DNA of 64,000 bases. Origin: Streptomyces bacillaris. GTDB taxonomy: Bacteria; Actinomycetota; Actinomycetes; Streptomycetales; Streptomycetaceae. The notes under the pieces were generated by a model that worked only from the letters and a program-made list of their open reading frames with translations, did no database searches and had not been told where the DNA came from. Positions within the stretch are counted from its first letter, which is position 1. The number at the start of each line of letters is the position of its first letter. Below are positions 1-9,197 of this stretch, piece after piece. The translations under genes were made by a program, and so were the position numbers. The stretch covers positions 3,782,001 to 3,846,000 of the forward strand of contig NZ_CP029378.1 in assembly GCF_003268675.1 (NCBI RefSeq), read 5' to 3'.

Positions 1-731
1 ACGGAGACCGGCGCGCACACCGCGTACAGCAGGGCCAGCGGCGGCAGGATCAGGAACGCCTGGAGGGTCTTCGTCAGGAACGCGAACCCCACCGCCGCCC
101 CCGCCCAGAGCAGCCACTTCGTCCGCCCCTGCTCCAGCGCCCGCAGCACGCACCACACGGTGACGGTCATCAGCAGGGCGAGCAGCGCGTCCGGGTTGTT
201 GAAGCGGAACATCAGCGCGGCGACCGGCGTCAGCGCGAAGACGCCGACCGCGATCAGCCCGGCGACCGGCCCGAACCGACGGCGTACGGCGGTGTTCAGC
301 ACGGCCGCCGTGGCGACGCCCATCAGGACCTGAGGGGCCAGGATCGCCCAGGAGTTGAGGCCGAAGAGCCGTACGGAGAGGGCCATCGGCCAGAGGGCGG
401 CCGGGGGCTTGTCGACGGTGATGGCGTTGGCCGCGTCCAGCGAGCCGAAGAAGAAGGCCTTCCAGCTCTGGCTGCCGGCCTGGACGGCTGCGGAGTAGAA
501 GGAGTTGGCGTAACCGGAGGCGCTGAGGTTGATGAAGTAGGCGACCCCGACGGCCAGGAGGAGCCCGTACAGCGCGGGGCGTGCCCAGCGGGGGCCGTCC
601 CCGCGCGGGGTGGCGGCGCGGGGACCGGGATCGAGGGGAGGGCGGCGGTGGTCGTGGTCATCGGAGGTCCTCGGAATCGGGAGCGCGATGGGGCTCTGGG
701 GTGCGGCGGGGCTCTGGGGTGCGGTGGGCAC
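1..731 (-). CDS. GT39/YkcB-like polyprenyl-phosphate sugar glycosyltransferase, N-terminal part
   Basis: Multi-pass membrane glycosyltransferase that probably moves a sugar from a polyprenyl-phosphate donor to an extracytoplasmic acceptor. The frame reads through YFINLSASGYANSFYSAAVQ, then the family hallmark TVDKPPAALW, then several hydrophobic segments, and leaves the window at base 1. It directly follows the GT2 gene, the same pairing as Bacillus ykcC-ykcB, so the GT2 enzyme probably makes its donor. The open frame reaches a GTG at 731 inside the GT2 gene. A more natural ATG at 660-662 overlaps the GT2 stop (ATGA) but is out of frame; one extra base in the C run near 599-602 would put it in frame and give a 20-residue leader. 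Family assignment is good; the true start is unresolved. Confidence 0.8.
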   Translation of the reverse strand, partial: MPTAPQSPAAPQSPIALPIPRTSDDHDHRRPPLDPGPRAATPRGDGPRWARPALYGLLLAVGVAYFINLSASGYANSFYSAAVQAGSQSWKAFFFGSLDAANAITVDKPPAALWPMALSVRLFGLNSWAILAPQVLMGVATAAVLNTAVRRRFGPVAGLIAVGVFALTPVAALMFRFNNPDALLALLMTVTVWCVLRALEQGRTKWLLWAGAAVGFAFLTKTLQAFLILPPLALLYAVCAPVS

Positions 732-2034
732 CGGTCGGGAAGACCCAGGCGCGCAGGAGCAGGAAGCGGAGCACGGTGGCGGCGAGGTTGGCGGTGATCA
801 GGACGGCCAACTCGGCGCTGTGGGACGGAGATCCGGAGGCCGCCCCGAGCGCCGCGAGCGAGCCGCTGGTCAGGGTGAGGCCGATCGCGAAGACGACGAG
901 CCCCTGGGCCTGATGGCGTACGGCTCCGCGCCGGCCGCGTACGCCGAAGGTGAGCCGCCGGTTGGCGGCGGTGTTGGCGACGGCGGAGACGAGGAGCGCG
1001 GCCCCGTTGGCGACCTGCGGCCCGACGCCGAGCCGGAAGAGGGAGTACAGGGCGAGGTAGAAGAGGGTGGAGAGGACCCCGACGACGCAGAACCCGACCA
1101 GCTGGCGGGCCAGTCCGCGCGGCACCCCGGTCAGCGCCCGGTCGCGCGGGTCGTCCCCGAAGGGCCGGGCCAGCCGGTCCAGCGGCAGCGCGCCGACGGC
1201 CAGCGCGCGCCCCACCCGCCACACGCCTTTCAGGTCCTCGGTGGCCGTCCGCACGATGTGGACGGTCGAGTCGGGGTCGTCGATCCAGTCGACGGGCACC
1301 TCGTGGATGCGCAGCCCGGCCCGTTCGGCCAGGACCAGCAGCTCGGTGTCGAAGAACCAGCCGCTGTCCTCCACCATCGGCAGCAGCCGCTCGGCCACCT
1401 CCCTCCGGATCGCCTTGAACCCGCACTGGGCGTCGCTGAACCCGGCGGCGAGGGAGGAGCGCAGGATGAGGTTGTAGGCGCGCGAGATGAACTCCCGCTT
1501 CGACCCGCGTACCACCCGCGCACTCCGGGCGAGCCGGGAGCCGATGGCCAGGTCGGAGTGGCCGGAGATCAGCGGGGCGACCAGCGGGAGGAGGGCGTTG
1601 AGGTCGGTGGAGAGGTCGACGTCCATATAGGCGAGGACGGGTGCGTCGGAGGCCGACCAGACCGTACGGAGCGCCCGCCCGCGCCCCTTCTCCTCCAGCC
1701 GCACCGACCGCACCCCGAGCAGCTCCGCCGCGAGCGCGGCCGCCACGGCGGGGGTGGAGTCGGTGGACGCGTTGTCCGCGACGGTGATGCGGAAGGCGTA
1801 CGGGAAGGTGCGCGAGAGGTGGTCGTGGAGGCGCAGGACGCAGGGGCGGAGGTCCTTCTCCTCGTTGTAGACGGGGACGACGACGTCGAGCACGGGGGCA
1901 CCGGAGGCGGCGGGGACCCGGAGACCGGCCGGGAGGTGCTCCCGTACGGGCAGGTGTCCGCCCCTCTTCTTCGCGGTACTCCCGGCTGTGCCGCCGTCTG
2001 CGCGATGGCTGCTGGGGAGGCTGTCGGTGGTCAT
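658..2034 (-). CDS. GT2 polyprenyl-phosphate sugar synthase fused to GtrA membrane domain
   Basis: 458 residues. The N-terminal half is a dolichol-phosphate-mannose-synthase type GT2 domain: nucleotide-sugar motif VPVYNEEKD near residue 55 and the acidic DVDLSTD motif near 150. The C-terminal ~130 residues form a four-helix GtrA-like membrane domain (starting near LVGFCVVGVLSTLFYLALY). It should charge a polyprenyl-phosphate carrier with a sugar for the downstream GT39 enzyme. The ATG at 2034 has a GGAG eight bases upstream and lies 25 bases after the sensor kinase stop; a longer frame to 2154 would overlap the kinase gene. The tail (RTPEPRRTPEPH) is a short Pro/Arg repeat. Sugar identity cannot be read from sequence. 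Confidence 0.88.
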   Translation of the reverse strand: MTTDSLPSSHRADGGTAGSTAKKRGGHLPVREHLPAGLRVPAASGAPVLDVVVPVYNEEKDLRPCVLRLHDHLSRTFPYAFRITVADNASTDSTPAVAAALAAELLGVRSVRLEEKGRGRALRTVWSASDAPVLAYMDVDLSTDLNALLPLVAPLISGHSDLAIGSRLARSARVVRGSKREFISRAYNLILRSSLAAGFSDAQCGFKAIRREVAERLLPMVEDSGWFFDTELLVLAERAGLRIHEVPVDWIDDPDSTVHIVRTATEDLKGVWRVGRALAVGALPLDRLARPFGDDPRDRALTGVPRGLARQLVGFCVVGVLSTLFYLALYSLFRLGVGPQVANGAALLVSAVANTAANRRLTFGVRGRRGAVRHQAQGLVVFAIGLTLTSGSLAALGAASGSPSHSAELAVLITANLAATVLRFLLLRAWVFPTGAHRTPEPRRTPEPHRAPDSEDLR

Positions 2035-2059
2035 GCTCCGACGTTCGCCAACCGCGCTG

Positions 2060-3787
2060 TCACACGGGTGTGGTGAGCCTGTCCCTGCCCTGTGAACCCT
2101 GGCGGGCGGCGGTTTCGGCGCCCTGTGCACCCTGGTGGGAGGCCGTTTCAGCACCCTCCGAACCCTGGTGGGCGGCCGTTTCGGCGGGCAGCTCGACCGC
2201 GAAGACCGTACGGCCGGGCGCCGATTCCACCCGTACGCGCCCGCCGTGCGCGGAGACGACGGCCTGCACGATGGCGAGACCGAGCCCGGTGGAGCCGGTG
2301 GCCCTTTCGGCGGCCGCCCCGCGCGTGCGGGAGGCGTCCCCGCGGGCGAACCGCTCGAAGACGTGCGGCAGCAGCTCGGGCGGGATCCCGGGCCCGTCGT
2401 CCCGTACCTCCAGAGTCACCGGCCCCACGGTGGACGCGGGCGACGGCGGCCGTACGGAGACGGTCACGGTGGTCCCCGCAGGGGTGTGGGTACGGGCGTT
2501 GGCCAGCAGGTTCACCAGGACCTGCTGGAGCCGGGCGGGATCGGCGCGTACGGTCACGGGCTCGTCGGGCAGCTCCAGCCGCCAGCGGTGGTGGGCGTCG
2601 TCCCCGGTCTCCATGGCGGCGGCCGCCACCCGGGCATCGCTCACCGCGTCCACGACCAACGGCAGCAGATCAGTGCTCTCGTACGAGAGCGGGCGTCCCG
2701 CATCGAGCCGGGCGAGCAGCAGCAGATCCTCCACCAGCCCGGTCATCCGGTCCGCCTCCGACTCGATCCGCCCCAGCGCGTGCCGGGTGACGGGGTCGGC
2801 GGCCGACGCGCCCCCGCCCGACGCACGCCGGGTCAGCTCGGCGTACCCCCGGATCGAGGCGAGCGGGGTGCGCAGCTCATGGCTGGCGTCCGCGACGAAC
2901 TGCCGGACCCGCGTCTCGCTCTCCTGCCGGGCGGCCAGCGCCGAACCGACGTGTCCCAGCATCCGGTTGAGCGCCGCGCCGACCTGTCCGACCTCGGTAC
3001 GGGGATCTGCCTCGGCGTCCGGGACGCGTTCGAGGAGCGCCACCTCACCGCTGTGGAGCGGGAGTTCGACGACCCGGGTGGCGGTGGCCGCGACCCGGCG
3101 CAGCGGGCGCAGGGCGACCCCGACGAGGACGGTGCCCGCGAGGGAGGCGGCGACGAGCCCGGCGGCGGTGACGCAGACCTCGACGACGATCAGGGTGGTG
3201 AGGGCGCCGCTCACCTCGGCGGTGGGGATCCCGACGAGGACGGTCCGGCCCTCGGCGGTGGTGGCGGCCTCCACGCGGTAGCCGCCGAGGCCGGGCAGCT
3301 CCACGCTCCGGGCGTCCTCGCCGGCCTCCGGAGCCGCCGCCTCCAGCGCCCGCTGCTGCGCCGCCGTCAGGGGCTTGGCGCTCTCCTGGGAGCGGAGGCC
3401 GCTGTCCTCGACGACGACCTTCGACGCGGTGACGTCCCCGTCGTCGACGACGGCCCCGAACGTGCCGAGCGGCTGCCCGCCGCCCCCGATGAAGCCGAGC
3501 GGACCGGCGTCCCGCAGGGCCGTGGGCAGCAGCGCCTCGGGCACCACGCTGTCCGGCACGGCCCCCTCCGGTACCGGTCCCGGACCGGGCGGCCGCTCGG
3601 CGCGTACGGCGATGGAGTGGAGCTGGTCGTCGAGCTTGCCGTACAGGTAGCTGTGAAACGCTATGGCGGTGACGGACCCGATGACGGCCGCGACGACGGC
3701 GATCAGGGAGACGGCGGAGACGACGAGCCGGGTCCGCAGGGTCCACGGCCGCCGCAGCACACCCAGGCCCCGGGGGCGCCTACTCAC
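2060..3787 (-). CDS. Two-component sensor histidine kinase
   Basis: 575 residues with a GTG start that overlaps the response-regulator stop by 8 bases, so the two are translationally coupled. Order: TM helix (~20-45), extracytoplasmic sensor loop (~46-195), second TM helix (~197-225), HAMP linker, HisKA with the phospho-acceptor His at about 302 in DASHELRTPL, then HATPase with N-box (LVNLLANARTHT), G1 (DDGPGIP) and G2 (STGLGLAIVQ). The C-terminus carries a Gln/Gly-rich triplicated tail (AETAAHQGSEG-like units) beyond the ATPase domain. Expected to sense an envelope signal and phosphorylate the regulator at 3780-4550, probably controlling this operon including the two glycosyltransferases. 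Confidence 0.93.
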   Translation of the reverse strand: MSRRPRGLGVLRRPWTLRTRLVVSAVSLIAVVAAVIGSVTAIAFHSYLYGKLDDQLHSIAVRAERPPGPGPVPEGAVPDSVVPEALLPTALRDAGPLGFIGGGGQPLGTFGAVVDDGDVTASKVVVEDSGLRSQESAKPLTAAQQRALEAAAPEAGEDARSVELPGLGGYRVEAATTAEGRTVLVGIPTAEVSGALTTLIVVEVCVTAAGLVAASLAGTVLVGVALRPLRRVAATATRVVELPLHSGEVALLERVPDAEADPRTEVGQVGAALNRMLGHVGSALAARQESETRVRQFVADASHELRTPLASIRGYAELTRRASGGGASAADPVTRHALGRIESEADRMTGLVEDLLLLARLDAGRPLSYESTDLLPLVVDAVSDARVAAAAMETGDDAHHRWRLELPDEPVTVRADPARLQQVLVNLLANARTHTPAGTTVTVSVRPPSPASTVGPVTLEVRDDGPGIPPELLPHVFERFARGDASRTRGAAAERATGSTGLGLAIVQAVVSAHGGRVRVESAPGRTVFAVELPAETAAHQGSEGAETASHQGAQGAETAARQGSQGRDRLTTPV

Positions 3788-4550
3788 CGGGCTTGATCAG
3801 GTACCCCGCGCCGCGCCGGGTGTGGATCATCGGTGTCCGCCCGGCGTCGATCTTCTTGCGGAGGTAGGAGATGTAGAGCTCGACGACGTTGGCCTGGCCG
3901 CCGAAGTCGTAGTTCCAGACCCGGTCCAGGATCTGCGCCTTGCTGAGCACCCGGCGCGGGTTGCGCATCAGGAACCGCAGCAGCTCGAACTCGGTGGCGG
4001 TCAGGTGGATCGCGTCCCCGCCCCGGCTCACCTCGTGGCTGTCCTCGTCGAGCACCAGGTCCCCGACGGTGAGCGTCGACTGGCTCCGCTCGGCGGCGAG
4101 GGCCGTGCCCGAGCGGCGGATCAGCCCGCGCAGCCGGGCCACGACCTCCTCCAGGCTGAACGGCTTGGTCACATAGTCGTCGCCGCCCGCCGTGAGCCCG
4201 GCGATCCGGTCCTCCACGGCGTCCCGGGCGGTGAGGAAGAGGACGGGCACGTCGGAGTGCTCGCGCCGGAGCCGGCCCAGGACGGAGAGCCCGTCCATGT
4301 CCGGGAGCATCACGTCCAGGACCACCGCGTCCGGGCGGAAGTCCCGGGCCGCGCGCACGGCCCCGGCCCCGTCGCCGGCGGAGCGCACCTCCCACCCCTC
4401 GTACCGCAGGGCCATCGAGAGCAGCTCGGCGAGCGGAGCCTCGTCGTCCACGACCAGGACGCGCACGGGCGTACGGTCCGGCCTGAGCAGTTCGGCACGC
4501 CCCTGGGGCGCAGTGTCGGTTCGCCCCTGGGGCACGGTGGTCGTCGTCAT
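3780..4550 (-). CDS. OmpR/PhoB-family response regulator
   Basis: 256 residues. After a ~30-residue Pro/Gln/Arg leader comes the receiver domain (RVLVVDDEAPLAELL, phospho-acceptor Asp at about 79 in VVLDVMLPDMDG, conserved Lys in DDYVTKPFSLEE). A winged-helix DNA-binding domain follows, with LTATEFELLRFLMRNP and VVELYISYLRKKID. It is the first gene of the minus-strand operon RR-kinase-GT2-GT39. The ATG at 4550 is chosen because the receiver starts shortly after it and the longer open frame runs backwards through the amidohydrolase gene. The 77-base gap upstream probably holds the operon promoter. Confidence 0.93.
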   Translation of the reverse strand: MTTTTVPQGRTDTAPQGRAELLRPDRTPVRVLVVDDEAPLAELLSMALRYEGWEVRSAGDGAGAVRAARDFRPDAVVLDVMLPDMDGLSVLGRLRREHSDVPVLFLTARDAVEDRIAGLTAGGDDYVTKPFSLEEVVARLRGLIRRSGTALAAERSQSTLTVGDLVLDEDSHEVSRGGDAIHLTATEFELLRFLMRNPRRVLSKAQILDRVWNYDFGGQANVVELYISYLRKKIDAGRTPMIHTRRGAGYLIKPGE

Positions 4551-4627
4551 GGGACCACCCTGTGAGGCGCCCGTGAGAGAAGCCTGACCCGTTTCTGTGA
4601 ATTGCCTGAGAAAGCAGGTCCCGGCCC

Positions 4628-5509
4628 TCAGGCGACGGGCCCGAACAGCGCCTCCGCGTTCCGGTAGCAGACGGCCCGCAGCCACTCCTCCCCCAGCCCG
4701 AGCCGCTCCAGGGCCTCCAGCTGGTGGACGTACGGGTACGGGATGTTCGGGAAGTCCGTCCCCAGCAGGATCCGGTCCCCGAGATCGGCCAGCCGCCCCC
4801 GCTCGTCGGCCGGGAACGGGCTGAACCCCTCGCTGAAATCGGTGAACGCCATCGTCGTGTCGAGCCGCACCTCCGGGTACGCCTGCGCCAGCGCCAGGAA
4901 CTCCCCGTACTCCGGCATCCCCATGTGCGCGACGATCAGCCGCAGCCGGGGGTGGCGCGCGAGGAGTTGCCCGACCGGCCCGGGCCCGGTGAACCGCCCC
5001 GGCGCCGGTCCGGACCCGCAGTGCATCACGACGGGCACCCCGGCCTCCGCGAGCAGCCCCCAAGCAGGCTCCAGCAGCGGGTCGTTGGGGTCGTACGCGC
5101 CCACCTGGAGATGCGATTTGAAGACCCGCGCCCCGCTCTCGACGGCCTCCTTCACGTACACCTCCACGCCCTCCTCCGGGAAGAGGGTCGCGGTGTGCAG
5201 GCAGTCGGGCACCCGGGCAGCGAAGCCGGCGGCCCAGTCGTTGAGCCAGCGGGCCATGCCGGGCTTGTGCGGATAGAGCATGGAGGTGAAGCGGAGCACC
5301 CCGAGCGACCGGATGAGGGCGAGCCGTTGCTCCTCCTCGTGCCGGTAGGTGATCGGCCACTCCCTCCCGGTGAGCGGCCCGACGGAGTCGAAGTAGGCCC
5401 AGACCTTGCGCAGGACCCGCTCGGGCATGAAGTGGGTGTGGACGTCGATGATCCCGGGCAGCCCGAGCCGCTCCCGGAACCGCAGGACGTCAAGGCTGTC
5501 GTCTTCCAC
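4628..5509 (-). CDS. Amidohydrolase 2 family metal-dependent hydrolase
   Basis: 293 residues, a TIM-barrel amidohydrolase of the PF04909 type. Visible metal or catalytic motifs: HxH in IIDVHTHFMPERV near residue 22, His in VVMHCGSGPAP, His in LIVAHMGMPEYGEF, and the terminal Asp in LLGTDFPNIPYPY. Members decarboxylate or hydrolyse small aromatic or lactone substrates; the substrate here cannot be inferred. It ends 77 bases before the response regulator start on the same strand and probably has its own promoter upstream of 5509. Confidence 0.88.
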   Translation of the reverse strand: MEDDSLDVLRFRERLGLPGIIDVHTHFMPERVLRKVWAYFDSVGPLTGREWPITYRHEEEQRLALIRSLGVLRFTSMLYPHKPGMARWLNDWAAGFAARVPDCLHTATLFPEEGVEVYVKEAVESGARVFKSHLQVGAYDPNDPLLEPAWGLLAEAGVPVVMHCGSGPAPGRFTGPGPVGQLLARHPRLRLIVAHMGMPEYGEFLALAQAYPEVRLDTTMAFTDFSEGFSPFPADERGRLADLGDRILLGTDFPNIPYPYVHQLEALERLGLGEEWLRAVCYRNAEALFGPVA

Positions 5510-5542
5510 ACGCAGCTCCTCGCAGGGTCTTGCCGGTCAAGG

Positions 5543-6451
5543 TCAGAACAACCCACCCTGCACGCCGCCGCCCGCGATGTCGATGAGGGGGACACCTACT
5601 TCGCCCTTCCCGGGCGGGGTGGCGGCCGCCAGCTCCCACCCGGTGATCAGCCGCGTATCCAGCACGACCACACCATCCCGGTCGTCCACGGCGAGATGCA
5701 GATCGGGCCCGGCGGCAGCCACCAACCGCCCCGCGACCACACCCCCGTCGACCAGCTCGCCCACGGCCCGCGTGGCACGGGCCGACCGGTCAAGCCCGAA
5801 AGCCCGCGCATGGTCGACGACTTCAAGAGGCAGGGGCTCCAACGACTCGGGCCACCCACGCCCCTGAAGCCCGCCGGCCCGCCCGTACAACTCCACCACT
5901 TCCCCGAACCGCTCCCGCTCGCCCGGCAGTTGCCCCCGCACGGCCCGCTTCCGGGCGTACGGAATCCGGTCCGGCACCCCGAGGGCGGCCCGCACCACCT
6001 CCTCGGTCCGCCGGGCGGCCATCAGGGGCCCGCGCCCCAGCCAGGTGAACGCCACGGCCCCCTGCTCCCGCAGCCGCGCCCCGCCGCGCTCCTCCCGGGT
6101 GATGCCGACCTTGACCAGGCCGGGCCCGAACCAGGCGAGATAGACGCGGTACGGTCGCGGGTCGTCGGCCAGGGTGTCGGCGGCCACCGAGTGGGCCCGG
6201 TCCAGCCGCGCACACTCCGGGCACCGGCCCCCGGTGGAGCGCGCGGGCACGACGGCCGCGACAGGACACGGGTTCTCCCGGGCCCCCACGCAGTGCCGCT
6301 CCCCCACGGCCCGGAACCCGAGCCCGCTCCCGTACGCGAGAACGCTCACGCGCCGCTCACGCCCCCGGCTCCACCCCAGCTCGGGCCCGTCCCCCGGCCA
6401 CGCGACCCCGTTACACCGCCACCCGAAGGCCACCCGAACTCCGCTCTCCAC
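5543..6451 (-). CDS. DUF2797 family protein
   Basis: 302 residues. The N-terminal part holds two CxxC-type Cys clusters (HCVGARENPCP and CPECARL). It is followed by YRVYLAWFGPGLVKVGIT, which resembles the GIY-YIG-like core described for DUF2797. Function is unknown. The start is uncertain: the first ATG gives extra N-terminal residues before the conserved Trp/Gly segment. It lies 33 bases upstream of the amidohydrolase on the same strand and could be co-transcribed. Confidence 0.72.
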   Translation of the reverse strand: MESGVRVAFGWRCNGVAWPGDGPELGWSRGRERRVSVLAYGSGLGFRAVGERHCVGARENPCPVAAVVPARSTGGRCPECARLDRAHSVAADTLADDPRPYRVYLAWFGPGLVKVGITREERGGARLREQGAVAFTWLGRGPLMAARRTEEVVRAALGVPDRIPYARKRAVRGQLPGERERFGEVVELYGRAGGLQGRGWPESLEPLPLEVVDHARAFGLDRSARATRAVGELVDGGVVAGRLVAAAGPDLHLAVDDRDGVVVLDTRLITGWELAAATPPGKGEVGVPLIDIAGGGVQGGLF

Positions 6452-6539
6452 GCCGCACGAGGCAACTCTTCACGCCACACGAAGCGGCTTCAGGCCCCCG
6501 GACCCCGGGCCCCCGCTTCCGGGCCCCGCCCCGTCAAGG

Positions 6540-7112
6540 CTAACGACCGCCGGTGACAACGCCCCCCGGGGCGCCGGGCGCCCCGACGCCTTCGATCCGC
6601 CGCCGCATCCCGGCCATGCGGCGGACGAAGCGCCGGTTGAACCAGGCCATCCACCCCAGGAACGCCGCCCCGAACCCGAGCCCCCACACACCCGCCACCA
6701 GGTTCCCGGCGGCGAACCAGAGCATCGGGATCCCGAAGAGGAGCAGCCCCAGCACGGGGAAGGCCCACCACTGATGGCGCCGCAGCTTCGCCTCCCGGCG
6801 CCGGATCAGCCGGACCATGGCGGCCTGCTCGGCCGGATCGTCGGGCAGCTCGCCGTTCCTCGCGATCCGCCGCTCCAGCTCCGGCACGCGGGCGGCCTCG
6901 GTCCCCACCGCCCGGGCGTCACGGCGTCGGTGCCGCATCACGTACCAGGCCATGAACCCGGCGTAGACGAGCCCGCCGGCCAGAATCCCGGGCCACCCCG
7001 ACCACCCGTCGAAGGCCAGCCGGATACCGACCCACACCACGAGCACCAGCAGCCCCACGGCCCACCACTCGTCCTGCCACCGCTGCACCTGGCCGTGCCT
7101 CCGCGACCTCAT
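6540..7112 (-). CDS. Four-helix small membrane protein
   Basis: 190 residues, not recognised as a named family. Two hydrophobic pairs are visible: residues ~16-35 and 42-60, then a basic loop rich in Arg (RRREAKLRRH), then ~118-136 and 140-160. Both halves start with a similar Trp-rich motif (WQDEWWAVGLL and HQWWAFPVLGLL), suggesting an internal duplication. No catalytic motif is seen. Flanking genes are on the same strand but well spaced. Confidence 0.68.
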   Translation of the reverse strand: MRSRRHGQVQRWQDEWWAVGLLVLVVWVGIRLAFDGWSGWPGILAGGLVYAGFMAWYVMRHRRRDARAVGTEAARVPELERRIARNGELPDDPAEQAAMVRLIRRREAKLRRHQWWAFPVLGLLLFGIPMLWFAAGNLVAGVWGLGFGAAFLGWMAWFNRRFVRRMAGMRRRIEGVGAPGAPGGVVTGGR

Positions 7113-7196
7113 CCGGCAACCTCCGAGCCGGGCGCGTCCCTCACACCCCGTACCAGCTCGGCTACCCCGTCGGGGCCCGACGACGCGTAGGCGCCC

Positions 7197-7946
7197 TCAG
7201 GGGCGGGGAACGTACGGCTCACAGGCGATGCCGTCACTGTCACGGTCGAGGTGGTCCCCATAGCCGGGGTCGCCCGGGTGCAGGGGCGCGGCTCCGGCCT
7301 TCCGGGCCGCGTCGCAGTTCTCGTAATACACGCCACCGGGCTCATCGCTCGACGGGTCCTCGGGCCCGGTCACCTCCCGTACGTCGGCGGAGGTGATCAC
7401 GCCCGACCGGACGGTGTAGGTGCCCTCGAAGAGCTTGAGGCTGCCGTCGGTCTGGAGGGCCTCCAGCTCCGCCCGGACCGTGTCGCCCTGGACACCGAGG
7501 ATCCGGACGGTGTCGCGTTCGGTGTCGGCCAAGCCGTCGACGAAGGCCTGGTAATCACCGGCGAGGTTCTTGCCGCCCAGCTCCCAAGCCGCCCGGTAGT
7601 CACGGGCGTTGATGGCGTCGAAGTAGGCGACGACGGTGGCTTCCGCGCTCAGGGAGGCCGAGGTGGAGGGCGATGGGCTCTTCTCGGGCACCTTCGTCTT
7701 CGTCTCCGTGTCCGTCCGCGTCTCGGGAGAGGCGGTGACGGTACTGGTCACCGTGGCGGTGACCTCGGCAGGAGTGGAGGACGAGGGCGCGGCCACGGAG
7801 GTGGAGGCGGGCGCGACGCTCTCACCGGCCCCGCCGGACCCGCTCCCGGCACAGGCCCCCGCCCCGAGAATCCCGACGGCTCCCACGACCACCGCACAGC
7901 CCGCGTTCCGCAGCCCCGACCGAAGAAGTCCACCGTTCTCGCCCAT
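7197..7946 (-). CDS. Excalibur calcium-binding domain lipoprotein
   Basis: 249 residues. The signal peptide ends in LGAGACAGS, a slightly atypical lipobox (Ala at -3), so lipidation is likely but not certain. A long Ser/Thr/Pro-rich linker follows, then a ~110-residue globular part (ATVVAYFDAINARDYRAAW). The C-terminal Excalibur domain shows YYENCDAARKAG and DRDSDGIACEPY, with two Cys and the DxDxDG calcium loop. Expected at the cell surface. The longer open frame upstream is antisense to the oxidoreductase and sigma factor and is not coding. Confidence 0.85.
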   Translation of the reverse strand: MGENGGLLRSGLRNAGCAVVVGAVGILGAGACAGSGSGGAGESVAPASTSVAAPSSSTPAEVTATVTSTVTASPETRTDTETKTKVPEKSPSPSTSASLSAEATVVAYFDAINARDYRAAWELGGKNLAGDYQAFVDGLADTERDTVRILGVQGDTVRAELEALQTDGSLKLFEGTYTVRSGVITSADVREVTGPEDPSSDEPGGVYYENCDAARKAGAAPLHPGDPGYGDHLDRDSDGIACEPYVPRP

Positions 7947-8156
7947 CACACACCTCGCCGAGGAGCCCCGCCCTTCCAGCTTCCTCCCGCGCGGACGCCC
8001 CCGCCCCTCGATCTTGTCCGGACGGCCGCCTCGGGCAGGACCGTGGGCGCTCGGGCGGGACCGGGACGGTGGGCGTCGCGCCCGCCGACGCACCGCCCAC
8101 CCCGCCGCCCGGCGCCGCCGCCTGCCCACGTCCGCCCCCGGGGCTAGGATCCGGAC

Positions 8157-9101
8157 ATGGCGCTGACGCAGACGCACATGGACCGGTTCGAGGCCTCCAT
8201 GCCCCGTCTGGAGGCCATCGCCTACCGGCTGCTCGGCTCGTCGAGCGATGCCGAGGACGCCGTACAGGACACGTTCCTGCGCTGGCAGGCGGCCGACGTC
8301 GACCGCATCGAGGTCCCCGAGGCCTGGCTGACCAAGGTCCTCACCAACGTCTGCCTCAACCAGCTCACCTCGGCCCGCGCCCGGCGCGAGTCGTACGTGG
8401 GCCAGTGGCTGCCGGAACCGCTGCTCGCCGGGGACCCGATGCTGGGCCCCGCCGACACGGCCGAGCAGCGGGAGTCGGTCTCGTACGCCGTACTCGCCCT
8501 CATGGAGCGCCTCTCGCCCAACGAGCGGGTGGTGTACGTGCTGCGGGAGGCGTTCGACTACCCGCACCGGAAGATCGCGGAGATGCTCGACATCACCGAG
8601 GCCTCCTGCCAGCAGCTCTTCCACCGCGCCAAGAAGCACATCGCGGAGGGCAGGGCCCGTACGGAGATCGACGCGGAGGCCGCCCGGCCGGTCGTCGAGG
8701 AGTTCCTCGCCGCCGCGACCAGCGGCCGGACCGAACCGCTCGTACGGCTGCTGACCTCGGACGCCATCGCGATCGGCGACGGCGGCGGAAAGGTACCGGC
8801 CCGCACCAAGGCGTTCGAGGGGGCCGTGGCGGTCGCGAAGTTCATGCGGGGCCTGTTCAAGCCCGGCAAGGCCAAGCGCGACCTGGTGGGCGGCTCCGCC
8901 GAGATCCACGCGACGACCGCCAACGGCTCCCCCGCCCTGGTGGCGGTGGTCGGCGGCCGGGTCGTGGGCATCCTGTGCCTGGAGATCACGGCGGAGGGCA
9001 TCGCCGCGTTCCGCAGCCAGGCCAACCCCGACAAGCTGGAGCGCGCGACGAGGCGGTGGGCGGCCATGGGGCACGGGGAACCCCTGTTCCACGCCTTCTG
9101 A
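8157..9101 (+). CDS. ECF41-family RNA polymerase sigma factor
   Basis: 314 residues. Region 2 (YRLLGSSSDAEDAVQDTFLRW) and region 4 (LSPNERVVYVLREAFDYPHRKIAE) are followed by a ~110-residue SnoaL-like C-terminal extension. The linker WLPEP motif, the DGGGK motif and the terminal NPDKL motif are the signature elements of ECF41 factors, whose C-terminal domain regulates activity in place of a separate anti-sigma factor. ECF41 genes are typically next to an oxidoreductase or decarboxylase gene that is their main target, which matches the FAD enzyme at 9198. Confidence 0.93.
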   Translation: MALTQTHMDRFEASMPRLEAIAYRLLGSSSDAEDAVQDTFLRWQAADVDRIEVPEAWLTKVLTNVCLNQLTSARARRESYVGQWLPEPLLAGDPMLGPADTAEQRESVSYAVLALMERLSPNERVVYVLREAFDYPHRKIAEMLDITEASCQQLFHRAKKHIAEGRARTEIDAEAARPVVEEFLAAATSGRTEPLVRLLTSDAIAIGDGGGKVPARTKAFEGAVAVAKFMRGLFKPGKAKRDLVGGSAEIHATTANGSPALVAVVGGRVVGILCLEITAEGIAAFRSQANPDKLERATRRWAAMGHGEPLFHAF

Positions 9102-9110
9102 CCCACGCAC

Positions 9111-9150
9111 GTGATGCAGGTCACATCCCACCCCTGTCAGGAATCGACGG
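9111..9150 (+). promoter_or_regulatory. Putative promoter region with GTGA-N6-TCAC palindrome
   Basis: Between the sigma factor stop and the oxidoreductase ATG. GTGATGCAGGTCAC at 9111-9124 is a perfect GTGA-N6-TCAC dyad, as in Crp-like sites, followed by CTGTCAGG and CGACGG elements that could be an ECF-type promoter. Sequence evidence only; no transcription start is known. Confidence 0.4.
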
Positions 9151-9197
9151 GCTGCCCGGTTCAAGGGGCGAAGCCGCGCGAGACAGGAGCACAGGCC

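Noticed and set aside
2070..3796. Several long plus-strand open frames opposite the sensor kinase and regulator
   Set aside because: They mirror the high-GC codon bias of the real minus-strand genes, show no domain motif, and lack ribosome sites.
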